Below, piece by piece: positions 55,558-64,000 of a DNA stretch of 64,000 nt (position 1 is the stretch's first letter; every line of letters begins with the position of its first letter). Source of the stretch: JABDGM01 sp963738665 (GTDB lineage: Bacteria > Planctomycetota > Planctomycetia > Pirellulales > Lacipirellulaceae). The translations under genes and the position numbers were made by a program. Where the stretch lies: assembly GCA_963738665.1 (NCBI GenBank), contig CAVTXL010000010.1:124001-188000 (forward strand), written 5' to 3'. The notes below the pieces were generated by a model. The model searched no databases. It was not told the DNA's origin and saw only the letters and a list, made by a program, of their open reading frames with translations.

Positions 55558-56853
55558 ATGCCGGCCAATCGCACATTCGAAGTGAAGGCTCTCTCGCGCG
55601 TGGAGGGCGAAGGCCGATTGTACGTGAAGCTGCGCGGCGACGAGGTCGAGCGCATCGAGTTTAACATCTATGAACCGCCGCGGTTTTTCGAGAGCTTCCT
55701 CGTCGGGCGCGAGGTTCGCGAGGTGCCCGACATCGTCGCCCGTATTTGCGGCATCTGCCCGGTCGCCTACCAGATGAGCGCCTGCCACGCCTTGGAAAAA
55801 GCACTGGGAATTGAAGTGGGTCCGGGAATTCGCGCGCTGCGGCGGCTGCTCTATTGCGGCGAGTGGATCGAGAGTCACGTGCTGCACATCCATCTGCTCC
55901 ACGCGCCCGACTTTCTCGGGTACGAGAGCGGGATCAGCATGGCGGCCGATCACAAGGATATTGTTGAGCGCGGGCTGCGGATGAAGAAGATCGGCAATCA
56001 ACTGGTGGACGTCATCGGCGGGCGGGCCATTCACCCGGTGAACGTCGCGGTCGGCGGTTTCTATCGCGCGCCGCGAGTGAAAGACCTGAGGGCGCTCTTG
56101 CCCGACCTGGAGTGGGGCTTGGCCGCAGCCGTCGAAACACTCGATTTCGTGGCCGGCCTCGACTTCCCCGCTTTTGAGACCGATTACGACTGCGTATCGC
56201 TTCGCAACGACACAGAGTATCCGATGAACCACGGCCGCGTAGTATCGTCCAGCGGCCTCGCCGTTCCGGTCGAACAATACGAGTCGCACTTCGCCGAACG
56301 GCATTTGCCGCAGAGCACGGCCCTGCACAGCGTGCAACTTCCGCAGGAGACGTCATACATCGTCGGCCCGATCGCCCGGTTCAACAATTGTTTTGACCAA
56401 TTGTCGCCGATGGCCAAGCGCTGTGCGGAAAAATGTGGACTCGAGTGGCCGACGCACAACAACTTCAAGAGCATCATCGCTCGAACGGTTGAGGTAATTG
56501 ACGCGTTCGAGGAGGCGGTCGCGATCGTCCGCAATTATCGTTCGGAACCTAGTGTAAGTCGCGTGCAGTGGGAGCCGCGGCCCGGCGACGGCTGTCACGC
56601 GACGGAGGCCCCACGCGGCCTCTTGTATCATCGCTTCCGGATCGGCGACGACGGTTTGATCGCCCAGGCGAAGATCGTGCCGCCGACGTCGCAGAACCAG
56701 GGACAGATTGAAGACGACTTGCGCCGGTACGTGCCACACGTGGTGAGCCTCGACGACGAGTCCGCAACGCGGCGGTGCGAACACTTGATTCGCAATTATG
56801 ATCCGTGCATCAGTTGCGCCACTCATTTCTTGCAACTGACGATTGACCGCTGA
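55558..56853 (+). CDS. hydA: Group 3b [NiFe] hydrogenase large (alpha) subunit
   Basis: 431 residues, intact, with GGAGGGG before the ATG. The N-terminal Ni site is ARICGICPVAYQ (RxCGxC) and the C-terminal one is YDPCISCATH (DPCxxCxxH), followed by the cleavable tail FLQLTIDR. The tail fits the maturation protease encoded at the front of the operon. The order hydB-hydG-hydD-hydA matches sulfhydrogenase I of Pyrococcus. It catalyses reversible H2 oxidation linked to NAD(P)(H). 56854-57316 shows no convincing gene. Confidence 0.96.
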   Translation: MPANRTFEVKALSRVEGEGRLYVKLRGDEVERIEFNIYEPPRFFESFLVGREVREVPDIVARICGICPVAYQMSACHALEKALGIEVGPGIRALRRLLYCGEWIESHVLHIHLLHAPDFLGYESGISMAADHKDIVERGLRMKKIGNQLVDVIGGRAIHPVNVAVGGFYRAPRVKDLRALLPDLEWGLAAAVETLDFVAGLDFPAFETDYDCVSLRNDTEYPMNHGRVVSSSGLAVPVEQYESHFAERHLPQSTALHSVQLPQETSYIVGPIARFNNCFDQLSPMAKRCAEKCGLEWPTHNNFKSIIARTVEVIDAFEEAVAIVRNYRSEPSVSRVQWEPRPGDGCHATEAPRGLLYHRFRIGDDGLIAQAKIVPPTSQNQGQIEDDLRRYVPHVVSLDDESATRRCEHLIRNYDPCISCATHFLQLTIDR

Positions 56854-57316
56854 GCACGCAAAGGGGCAACCGCCGAATGGCGTGCGGCCGTCTTTCGGCT
56901 GGCCGTGGCACCCTGAGTCTTGCGTACGGCGGCGTGTGTTCGATCAAGAGATTTCACTTGACGAGCAGCTTACCGCCACTTTTGTGGATCCGCTGAAATC
57001 AATCGTTCGCTGGGTGCGGCTGGAAGACTCCTGCGGCCGCTCATCAAGCGTCGTCTCACTGTGCGAATCCGCCCATCGTGCGGGCGCTTTCACAATCCTT
57101 CCCCACGTGAGACCGGAAGTGCCGGAAGGGACAAACGCGAAATCAGCTTCACGCCAATCGGCGGCGAAGCGGCGCCTGTTGCCTAAAACGAGCGGACAAC
57201 GCAGAGGGTAATTTCAGTACATGAGCTGTAGGCTTCCGGCCGAGCCTCTGTGGGCAACAGCCCCCCTTCGAGTGGCTAGATTGGCGCGAAAGTTGCGTGT
57301 TTTACGTCGAAAAACT

Positions 57317-57446
57317 AGTGCTTTGTCAAAGCTTAGAATAGGATGCAAAGATATCAGCCGGAACGCGCTAGGGTCCGGTTTCTGCCGACGCGAACCGCGT
57401 ACTAGCGCACGGCGGCTGATCCCAAAATTAAGCTTTGACAAGCACT
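57317..57446. repeat. 130-base nested inverted repeat of planctomycete type
   Basis: The outer arms AGTGCTTTGTCAAAGCTTA (57317-57335) and TAAGCTTTGACAAGCACT (57429-57446) pair with one bulged T. Inner arms starting ATCAGCCGGAACGCGCTAG pair imperfectly with CTAGCGCACGGCGGCTGAT. The inner motif resembles a palindrome widespread between genes in planctomycetes (recalled, not searched). It lies just upstream of the hemerythrin-like gene. Confidence 0.65.
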
Positions 57447-57462
57447 GGATTGGACAAACAAT

Positions 57463-57894
57463 ATGTTTGCACAGGGCAATGATTATCATTCGTACGCCAG
57501 CCACTTGGCGGCCGAACACAAGCGACTTGGCTCACTTCTCCGCCAGGTTGAGCAGCAACATGGCCAGTGGCCACGAGCAGACTTGGTCGCACGGCTTAAA
57601 GATCTGCGAACGGAGCTGGCGGTTCATTTCGACGAAGAAGAATCTGGCGGCTGTCTGGAAGAAGCCGCTGTGCACCGTCCGAGCCTGACGGCCAAAATGA
57701 ACACGGTTTTACACGAACATCCACACCTGCTTGTTGAACTCGATCGCCTGATCGAAACGACAGAGACCTCGGCTAACTCTACACCGCCCGACGAAATTAC
57801 TCGGCGACTTCAACAGTTGGCCCAGCGTTTGCACGAGCACGAGGCGTCCGAGAACCGCATTCTGCACGAAAGCTTTGGCATAGAGATGCCATAG
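57463..57894 (+). CDS. Hemerythrin-like HHE-domain protein
   Basis: 143 residues in a predicted four-helix bundle. Metal-ligand candidates are HLAAEHKRLGSLL, AVHFDEEESGG, HEHPHLLVELDRL and LHEHEASENRILHE, in the order and spacing of a diiron HHE protein. Such proteins bind O2 or NO or protect Fe-S proteins. A role beside the hydrogenase operon would fit oxygen sensing or repair (inference). Confidence 0.85.
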   Translation: MFAQGNDYHSYASHLAAEHKRLGSLLRQVEQQHGQWPRADLVARLKDLRTELAVHFDEEESGGCLEEAAVHRPSLTAKMNTVLHEHPHLLVELDRLIETTETSANSTPPDEITRRLQQLAQRLHEHEASENRILHESFGIEMP

Positions 57895-57938
57895 GGCGAA
57901 TTGTGCTGTGCGTGAGGATGCGGACGTAGCGGCCGATC

Positions 57939-58768
57939 CTACCCGCGGCCAAATAGCGAATACAGCGACAACAGAAACTCCAGCACAATCAACGCCACAA
58001 TATACCACTCCACGCGCAGGCTGCGGCGGTTTTGCAATAATGTGAGCACCGTATTGACCGTGCGGGAGATAAGCTCAATCTTGCGGTCGAGGGCAGTGAA
58101 GCGATCGTTCAACTCGAATTCACTTTGCAGTCGCAAGAACAGCGGGTCGAGTTCCGGGTGCTCCCACAGCAGCTCGGGTTTTTCTCGGACTTCGACGCGG
58201 CCCACGAGCCTCAGCTCGGTCAACAGCGCGCTGCCGATGTGGGCGACGAGCTCGCTCATTTTTCTGCCGCCCAGGCCGCGGGTTTGTAGTTCCACGGCAA
58301 ACGGCTCGACGCGATCAAAGTCTTTGACGATGCGAGACTCGTATTCCGCCAGCACGACCGACCGGGCCAACACCCAGCCGACGAGCTGAATCCGTTCGAT
58401 CGTCAGCTCGCGCAGCACGAAGACGCCGCTCTCAAGTCCCTCGTCGTCGGCCGGTCCGACGCGCAGCGCCAGCGTCTCGGTCTGCGGCGTGGCGATCGGC
58501 TGGCTCACCAGCGGCATCAGCTCGCGCAAAAACGACTCTTCGCGTTCGTTCGTAGCGTTAAAGAAGACAACAACTCCGTAGCGGGACACGGTGGCCACGC
58601 TATTATTGTCAAGAGCAATCAACAGTGGCTCGGGTGCGAGTCGCTCCGCCGGACGAAATCGCGCAGATCAACGCGCTCGCCCATGCAAACGGCGCGCACG
58701 GGTATCTGCCTGCACAGGGCTAGCCCGCTGGGCATCGCCGTCCTTGCTGTTAATGTGTCGGATGGCAT
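57939..58768 (-). CDS. RMD1/DUF155-family membrane-anchored protein, one frameshift
   Basis: The N-terminal part from the ATG at 58768 (MPSDTLTARTAMPSGLALCR through MGERVDLRDFVRRSD) joins, with one added base near 58632, to ALDNNSVATVSRYGVVVFFN, the conserved RMD1 strand. LVGWVLARSVVLAEYE and the C-terminal hydrophobic anchor VEWYIVALIVLEFLLSLYSL are typical. Repaired length is 276 residues. Eukaryotic relatives act in mitochondrial translation; the bacterial role is unknown. Confidence 0.8.
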
Positions 58769-58944
58769 TTCAGTTATTTGCGACGAAGTTGATTGCGGCC
58801 CAAATAGGTCGCGGGGGCGGCCGTGGTCCGGCGCCTTGGTTGTGCATATAATTCTATGGAGGAAAAAGGAAGGCAAGGAGGCCAAGCCGGGCTTCTTCCC
58901 CCGGCCGGCAATCTCAGCGTTCTAGCAAAGGAGGTGCTGCGAAG

Positions 58945-59001
58945 ATGTGTGACATGCGTAACGGAAGGGAGCCTCGCGACCGAGAGCGGGTTTCGCGCTA
59001 A
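58945..59001 (+). CDS. Short frame of 18 codons with a perfect ribosome site
   Basis: AAAGGAGGTG, a near-perfect anti-16S match, lies just before ATG; the frame reads MCDMRNGREPRDRERVSR and stops. The strength of the ribosome site is unusual for this window. It may be a real microprotein or the leader peptide of the downstream RNA. Confidence 0.4.
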   Translation: MCDMRNGREPRDRERVSR

Positions 59002-59106
59002 ATCAAGGCTTTCTGCGGCTTTCGGTAAGCCGGCAGAAGCCGATCCTGCAGACGGGGAAAGAGCGACCTGCACGCTCACGAGGCTCACGGTTGGGCAGAC
59101 TCGATG

Positions 59107-59129
59107 GCCGCCGCACAAGGCGGTTTTTT
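59107..59129 (+). terminator. Rho-independent terminator
   Basis: CCGCC-GCACAA-GGCGG followed by TTTTTT. The T-run is on the plus strand, so it does not serve the minus-strand FBP gene that ends at 59151. Confidence 0.6.
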
Positions 59130-59150
59130 GTGCGCCGGAAGCGCGGCGGC

Positions 59151-60281
59151 TCAAACAGCCGCCGCTGCCGGCGCGGGCGCCGCGTCGCGTACTTTAAACC
59201 GCCGCTCGAGGACATCCAGGATTTCGACGATGCCGCCGTATTCCAACTCACTGTAGGGCAGCATGGCCGCGCCGGAGAAGCCTTGGCAGCGGATCTCAGT
59301 CGCTTTTTCGGCCGCCCGATTTCGGACATAGACCCAATACGGGTGGTCGAACAAATCGACTGCATCGGTCAGCTTGCCTTCATGCACGCAGAAGCCGAGG
59401 GCACTGACCATCGGCGGCCCGTCGAAGTAGCTGCATTTGGTCCGTGCCTTGACCGGCATCAAGGGGCCGATGTGGCTGCCCCGCATGTAGCCGTTCACGT
59501 ACGGCGCAATGGCATACGGGGCCAGGATCTCGCCGGTTGCCGGGAAACCCTTTTGCACACGGCACAAGTAGACGGGGTCGTCTTTGCCGGTGTAGGTTCC
59601 GGCGATGTTGTGCAGGCGGGTCGTGCTCACGGCGACCGCTTGCTCGCCGTCGTGCCGGCTGAAAATCGACTCGACGACGAAGCGATCATTGTCGCGCAGC
59701 AGCGCGGCGATCTGGTAGAGTTCTTCCGGCGCAGAGAGCTCGATTACGCGGTCTCCCTCCGTATAGCTGACGTCCATGATGCGGAAGCGGAAGCCCTCGC
59801 TGATTGCGGAACTGAGGAGCAATCCGCCCGTATTCATCGGATCGGCAAACGCTAGGTAAAGCGGCAAATTGAACGCGCCCGGCTCAGTTTTGTCGGCCAT
59901 GAACATCAGGAACGGCTCGTTGGGCCGTTCTGTGAATTCCAACTCGGCCACGCCCGGCCCCATGCCGCGGACATTGCCGCTGAAAGCATCGACCAATAGG
60001 TCCTGCCCGGCGCCATAAAGGCCTTGCGCTTTGGCGACATTCGTCGCGGTCTTGAATGCGTGCCAAGCCAACTGATGTACCTCGGAGCTTCCAGTCCCAT
60101 GGCTGTGAGTCATCAGGATTTCGATGTCGTCGCCAGTTGCTGTTACGTAGGCGTCTTTAAGAAGCCCGCCAATTTCGTCCGCCACTGTGCCGCGGACACT
60201 GGCTATCAGTTCCTCACTGGGGGAGACGTGGCCGCCAATGCTGCCCACGTCCGCCTTGATCAAACTAATCGTCGTACGCAT
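59151..60281 (-). CDS. Archaeal-type bifunctional fructose-1,6-bisphosphate aldolase/phosphatase
   Basis: Makes fructose 6-phosphate directly from triose phosphates, a one-way gluconeogenic enzyme. 376 residues. TTISLIKADVGSIGGHVSPS, MTHSHGTGSSEVHQLAWHAF, MADKTEPGAFNLPLYLAFAD and NIAGTYTGKDDPVYLCRVQK are the conserved metal- and substrate-binding blocks of class V FBPase (FBPA/P). AAAGGAG lies six bases before the ATG at 60281. The frame is intact. The C-terminus ends in an Ala/Pro tail. 60282-60668 shows no gene. Confidence 0.95.
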   Translation of the reverse strand: MRTTISLIKADVGSIGGHVSPSEELIASVRGTVADEIGGLLKDAYVTATGDDIEILMTHSHGTGSSEVHQLAWHAFKTATNVAKAQGLYGAGQDLLVDAFSGNVRGMGPGVAELEFTERPNEPFLMFMADKTEPGAFNLPLYLAFADPMNTGGLLLSSAISEGFRFRIMDVSYTEGDRVIELSAPEELYQIAALLRDNDRFVVESIFSRHDGEQAVAVSTTRLHNIAGTYTGKDDPVYLCRVQKGFPATGEILAPYAIAPYVNGYMRGSHIGPLMPVKARTKCSYFDGPPMVSALGFCVHEGKLTDAVDLFDHPYWVYVRNRAAEKATEIRCQGFSGAAMLPYSELEYGGIVEILDVLERRFKVRDAAPAPAAAAV

Positions 60282-60668
60282 GCCTTGCTCCTTTTCCAAT
60301 TCTCCGCCCGGCTGGCGAACTTGAATTGCCTCATTCAAGCCATCGGAGATAAGCGAGATCATCATTTCGATGCCGGTAGCCTGGGTTGCAACCAACATAC
60401 CAAAGCCGAACAGGTCCAAAACGGGCTGATTCGTGCGGCATACCGGGCGCCGCAATTTGATCGCCGCCTGCCGGCGCGGTCTCACGCGCCTGTGTGCGAT
60501 TCCGACACACGCGCAGGTATGGCGTAATTACCCTTAGCCGGCATAGAAACGCTGGTTAGCCCAGATCGCAACACTGGGGATGCCGATCGCGGCGGGTGTT
60601 ACTCGTCCCGCGTTGCTCCGGCTGCCTATGCGACACGGAAAAAGTCACCCACGGCTGGAAACCGACTG

Positions 60669-62088
60669 CTACCCAATCGGCAAATGAATGACAAACTCGG
60701 CGCCGCCCAGGTGGTTGCCCACTAAAATCCGGCCTCCGTGGGCGTCGATCGTCCGGCGGACGATGGCCATGCCCAGGCCCGTTCCTTTGGACTTCGTCGT
60801 GAAGAATGGCTCGAACACCCGCTCACGTAGTTCGGGCTTCAGGCCAGGTCCGTTGTCGCGGATGCGGATCTCGGCGAGCCGGCCGCCTCGTTGCACCTCG
60901 TGGGCGAGAACTTCGATCTCGGTGGGGTCGGTGCACGCCGCCAGCGAGTTCTCGAACAGGTTGCGAAACACCTGGACCATTCGGAATCGGTCGACGGGCC
61001 ACTTGGACTTGAGGGAATTTATTTCCCGCAGTTTGGCCGCCCGTCCTCGCCTGGCCCCGTCCAGCGCGGACCAGGCCTCCTGCCAAAGGCCAGCCAGATC
61101 CGACGACATCTTCTCCAAGGTCAATGGCGCAGCGAAGCTGCGGACTTCGACGAGCAGCTCGCTGACTTCTTCGCTCGCGCTCGATCACGTCCAACTGCTT
61201 CAGAATCTGCGGGTCGTCTTCTGCCGATTGCCGGGCAATGCCCGCGGCAATCTGAATCCGCTGCAACGTGTTTCGGCTCTCATGCGCGAGGCGCGTGGAC
61301 GCCTCCCCCAGGGCCGCCAGCCGCTCGGATTGCACCAGCCTATGATTGGCCTCTAGCAATTCGGTCATGTCATGGCCGATCGCCAAGATGCCAGAAACGG
61401 CCCCGTTGGCATCGTGCATGGCCGTGGCCCACCAGGCAATTTGCCGCTCGCAGTCGTCTGGGCAAGATATCGGGTAAGTCACGCCTTTGAAAATCGAGTT
61501 GCTCAGCGCGTTGCGAAACGGTTTGGGACCAAACTTCTCACGCACGTGCGGCGGCAGAAATACCTCGGTCCACAATCGGCCGCGAACGTCGGTCAGCCGT
61601 ACCCCTGTAAGCTGCTCCATAAACCGGTTAAACCGAAGAATGCGGCTATTCTCGTCGAGCACGAGCACGATCGCCTGGGCCGTATCGATGATGCCATCGG
61701 CGAATTCCCGCTCTTTGCGCAGCGACTCGGCCGCCTGCTTGCGATCGGAGATATCGCGAATGATGCCGGTAAAGGCCCGCCGGCCCGGCTGCTCGATTTC
61801 ACCGACGGTCAGATCGACCGGGAACAGCGTGCCGTCCTTCCGTCGGCCGACCACTTCCCGGCCGATGCCGATAATCTTCTTGACTCCCGTCTTGAGGTAA
61901 TTGGCGATGTAACCGTCGTGCTCCTCGGCGTACGGCTCGGGCATCAGCATCGAGACGTTCTTTCCCAGCAGCTCGGCCTCGCCGTAGCCAAAGATTCGCT
62001 CGGTCGCCGGGTTGACCGATTCAATGATGCCGTGATCGTCGATGCAAATGATGGCGTCGACCGCGGCCTCTAGAATCGCGCGATTCAT
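60669..62088 (-). CDS. PAS-PAS sensor histidine kinase, one frameshift
   Basis: Two PAS domains (about 1-115, AAVDAIICIDDHGIIESVNP with FTGIIRDISDRK; about 130-250, DTAQAIVLVLDENSRILRFN) precede a HisKA region with LAALGEASTRLAHESRNTLQ (phospho-His) and the ATPase: VFRNLFENSLAA (N box), IRIRDNGPGL (G1) and GTGLGMAIVRRTIDAHGG (G2). Near 61165 one base too many breaks the frame between DVIERE and VSELLVEVRSFAAPLTLEKM. Repaired length is 472 residues. No membrane segment, so a cytosolic, possibly redox or oxygen sensor. The start is uncertain (a GTG at 62133 is possible). 62134-62632 shows no gene. Confidence 0.88.
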
Positions 62089-62632
62089 CGCCTCGCGGCC
62101 TTCCAGCCAGTGGCGACTCTGGCCAGCATGCACGGCGTCCTGATCTGCCAGCGAAACGTCCCCTTTTTGCGCAATACGAATCGCTGCCCCCGCTGCGTTG
62201 AGCCGATGTCGTCGCCGTGCCTGGATTTGGGGATTGTGACATTGCTCCTGCCGCTCGTTGTCAATGGCTGGCCCGGCCGAAACCCCAACTACCGGATCAC
62301 GCTATCTGCGCGTTGCCTCTCTCCCGATGGCGTAAGTTAATTCTCGCCGCGTCGGCCGAGACCGTCAATCTGTAGCAATTCAGGCGGCTTTTGCCAGGGG
62401 GCCCGCAATGCCGAGTTTTAGAGAGGAATGGCCCTGTCGAATAACTACGACCTGTTGATGAATGCAGCGTCGTGCTGCCACAACAGCTTGTGGAAAAACG
62501 CGAATTGCTCGACAAGGCCGAGAGGAATTCAGAAAGCCGCTCGTAGAGGTTTCAGATGTGAATGTGCAAGATGTTAGCAACCTTGTTGCAACCTTCATTG
62601 AGCGAGTGCCGTCGGGCCCCGGCGTCCGCCTG

Positions 62633-63318
62633 TCATTTGGGCCGCGCGGGCGGACGATGCTCAGCGCCAAAATGCCGCGAGAACCAATCCGCCGCGAGGG
62701 CGGCGACTTTTTCCAGCGCCACGGGCTCCTGAAACAAGTGCGTCGCCCCTGGAACGATCACGAGTTCTTTCTCGCACTGTACCAGCGCATACGCCTCGCG
62801 ATTCAGCTCCAAGACTGGCCCATCGTTGCCGCCCACGATCAGTAGAGTCGGGGCCACCACCAGTGGCAGCATTTCGTCGGCCAAATCTGGCCGACCGCCG
62901 CGTGAAACAACGGCAGAAACTGCGTCGACTTGCTCGGCGGCCGCGAGCAGGGCTGCGGCCGCGCCGTACTGGCGCCGAAGTAACCGAGTTTCAGGCCCTG
63001 GGTCGCGGGTTGTCGCGACGTCCAGCCGGTCACCGCGACCAGCCGTTCGGCCAACAGCGGGATATTGAACACGTTCGCCCGATCTTCGGCTTCCTCGTCA
63101 TCAAGCAAATCGAATAGCAGCGTGGCGATGCCCGCTTGCTGCAAGACTTTAGCCACATACTGATTGCGCGGACTCAGACGCCCGCTGCCGCTGCCGTGGG
63201 CAAATAGCACAAGCCCGTGGGCGTCGGCCGGAACATCCAGCAGTCCGCCCAGGCGGTGGCCCGCAACGCGGATCGCGACAAACTCGTGAGCGGCTTTCCC
63301 TTCGATGTTTGTAGCCAT
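62633..63318 (-). CDS. Dienelactone-hydrolase-like alpha/beta-hydrolase, one frameshift
   Basis: RVAGHRLGGLLDVPADAHGL and LFAHGSGSGRLSPRNQYVAK open the fold. LKLGYFGASTG is the nucleophile elbow, with the break just after it. One added G near 62968 gives AAAALLAAAEQVDAVSAVVS and then LLIVGGNDGPVLEL (Asp) and VPGATHLFQEP (His). Repaired length is 228 residues. This family is often encoded beside phosphoribosyltransferase and erythromycin-esterase genes; an erythromycin-esterase-like gene lies divergently next door. Confidence 0.85.
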
Positions 63319-63691
63319 GGCTTTCTACCCTCGTTCGTTTTGAGAGTGTTCTTGGACGTCTGTGATTGGGTTTTGGATACGGCGATTGTGCCGTCCCTAG
63401 TGTCTGATTTGGAAAAACTCACTCGCCGCGAAGCAAGCAAAACTGCCCCGGGGAATCGCTTGCAAAACGTATACGGGCTTGTAGCAGCGCCGGCGGGTGG
63501 TTCGGTCAGGAAACCGGCCACAGCTTGGCCGGCCACAACGACTCTGCCGCTGCCCATTTACGTGCCAGAAACGCACACGCACACTCACACCAAATCGCCA
63601 AAATGCGTGCGGCATCCCTCGGCCGGGCTTGGTATGGGCTTTGCACCACAACTTAGTCGTGCAATGTCGCACGTGCAGGGAGCCACAGAAA

Positions 63692-64000
63692 ATGAGACGC
63701 CGGTCACCTTTTCTTGCCGAGCCGCACGAGGACGCCAGCATGCTGGCCAAAGAAATCGAAGGCCTCGCGCTGCCGTTGGATCGTCCGGTCGATCTTGAGC
63801 CGCTGATCGATCGCATCGGCGACGCCCGCTACGTTCTGCTCGGCGAAGCCTCACACGGCACAAGCGACTATTACCTGTGGCGGGCCCGCATTAGCCAGTG
63901 GCTCATTCGCGAGAAAGGATTTTCGTTTATCGCTGTCGAAGGCGACTGGCCCGACTGCGACCAGATCAACCGTTATGTGAAAGGGTCGGAGCAGTCGGGC
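63692..64000 (+). CDS. Erythromycin-esterase-family protein (cut by window end)
   Basis: 103 residues visible. VDLEPLIDRIGDARYVLLGE then ASHGTSDYYLWRARISQWLI and FIAVEGDWPDCDQINRYVKG are the first catalytic blocks (GEASHGT and EGDW) of the EreA/EreB-like superfamily. Starts at 63692 or at the in-frame ATG at 63740. Most members are not resistance enzymes. 63319-63691 shows no gene. Confidence 0.86.
   Translation, partial: MRRRSPFLAEPHEDASMLAKEIEGLALPLDRPVDLEPLIDRIGDARYVLLGEASHGTSDYYLWRARISQWLIREKGFSFIAVEGDWPDCDQINRYVKGSEQSG

Larger units (their letters stand above)
58925..59131 (+). ncRNA. Candidate small RNA or leader transcript ending in a terminator
   Basis: A region without long genes that contains an ideal ribosome site with a short frame (58945-59001) and ends in a terminator-like hairpin (59107-59129). 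The neighbouring genes are on the other strand, so the signals make sense only as a separate plus-strand transcript. No known RNA family is recognised; the 5' end is a guess. Confidence 0.4.

Noticed and set aside
56843..57211. 122-codon frame after hydA (MTAEHAKGQPPNGVRP)
   Set aside because: No family resemblance, low-complexity tail, overlaps the hydA end; not supportable as a hydrogenase accessory gene.
62462..62845. 127-codon plus-strand frame
   Set aside because: Half of it is antisense to the dienelactone-hydrolase-like gene and it shows no coding features.
1..64000. CRISPR arrays, rRNA genes, prophage
   Set aside because: No regularly spaced direct repeats, rRNA sequence or phage structural genes were seen.

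Overview
The window looks like a GC-rich planctomycete chromosome, most likely of the Pirellulales type. It encodes a lipid A enzyme (LpxB, so a Gram-negative envelope), ClpC, a ThiD2-ThiE fusion, a eukaryote-like UDP-sugar pyrophosphorylase, an H1-like lysine-rich protein, VIT/vWA and DUF433/DUF5615 proteins, and several families of short palindromic intergenic repeats of a kind common in that phylum. Phylum is inferred from gene content; no rRNA is present. Two tRNAs were found, Ser(CGA) and Arg(CCG).

Layout. 0-7.5 kb: metK (cut by the window start), UDP-sugar pyrophosphorylase, a CYTH protein, lpxB, a site-2 protease, an SGNH hydrolase and a histone-like peptide. 7.5-19.6 kb, mostly minus strand: an Mrp ATPase, a PAS/AAA/Fis regulator with a degenerate ATPase, an AbiEii-like nucleotidyltransferase pair, an MBL hydrolase, an SDR protein, an amino-acid ABC binding-protein/permease fusion, an aldolase, and a PilZ/HD-GYP pair (c-di-GMP). 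19.8-29 kb: a giant VIT-vWA protein, a small toxin-antitoxin island (hicBA with a broken hicB, SUKH, DUF433/DUF5615) and clpC. 29.5-38 kb: thiE, a mannose-1-phosphate guanylyltransferase, a lipase, ruvX, an amino-acid ABC ATPase, a HIT protein and secreted proteins. 38-44.5 kb: a carbohydrate cluster of an oxidoreductase, two GH130 proteins and between them a GT4 protein fused to a probable alpha/alpha-barrel domain. 44.5-51 kb: a secretin-domain protein, tRNA-Arg, and a SudA/NfnB-type gene split by a 2.9-kb insert holding an IS66 element and an orphan toxin tail. 51-57 kb: a group 3b [NiFe] hydrogenase operon (maturation protease, cNMP-binding protein, hydB-hydG-hydD-hydA), divergent from the NfnA/SudB gene. 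57-64 kb: a hemerythrin-like protein, an RMD1-type protein, a candidate small RNA, an archaeal-type FBP aldolase/phosphatase, a PAS histidine kinase, a dienelactone-hydrolase-like protein and the start of an erythromycin-esterase-like gene.

How the parts may work together. The hydrogenase, the NfnAB-type transhydrogenase, the hemerythrin protein and the PAS kinase suggest redox balancing under low oxygen (inference). The GDP-mannose pyrophosphorylase and the GT4/GH130 cluster together suggest making and phosphorolysing a mannose-containing glycan (inference).

Data quality. At least 21 otherwise well-conserved genes are broken by about 29 single-base frameshifts. About 22 are repaired by adding one base, usually G or C inside or beside a short G/C run. 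This looks like uncorrected assembly error rather than gene decay, so I annotate those genes as whole CDSs and state each break. The IS66 copy shows the opposite bias, mostly extra bases.
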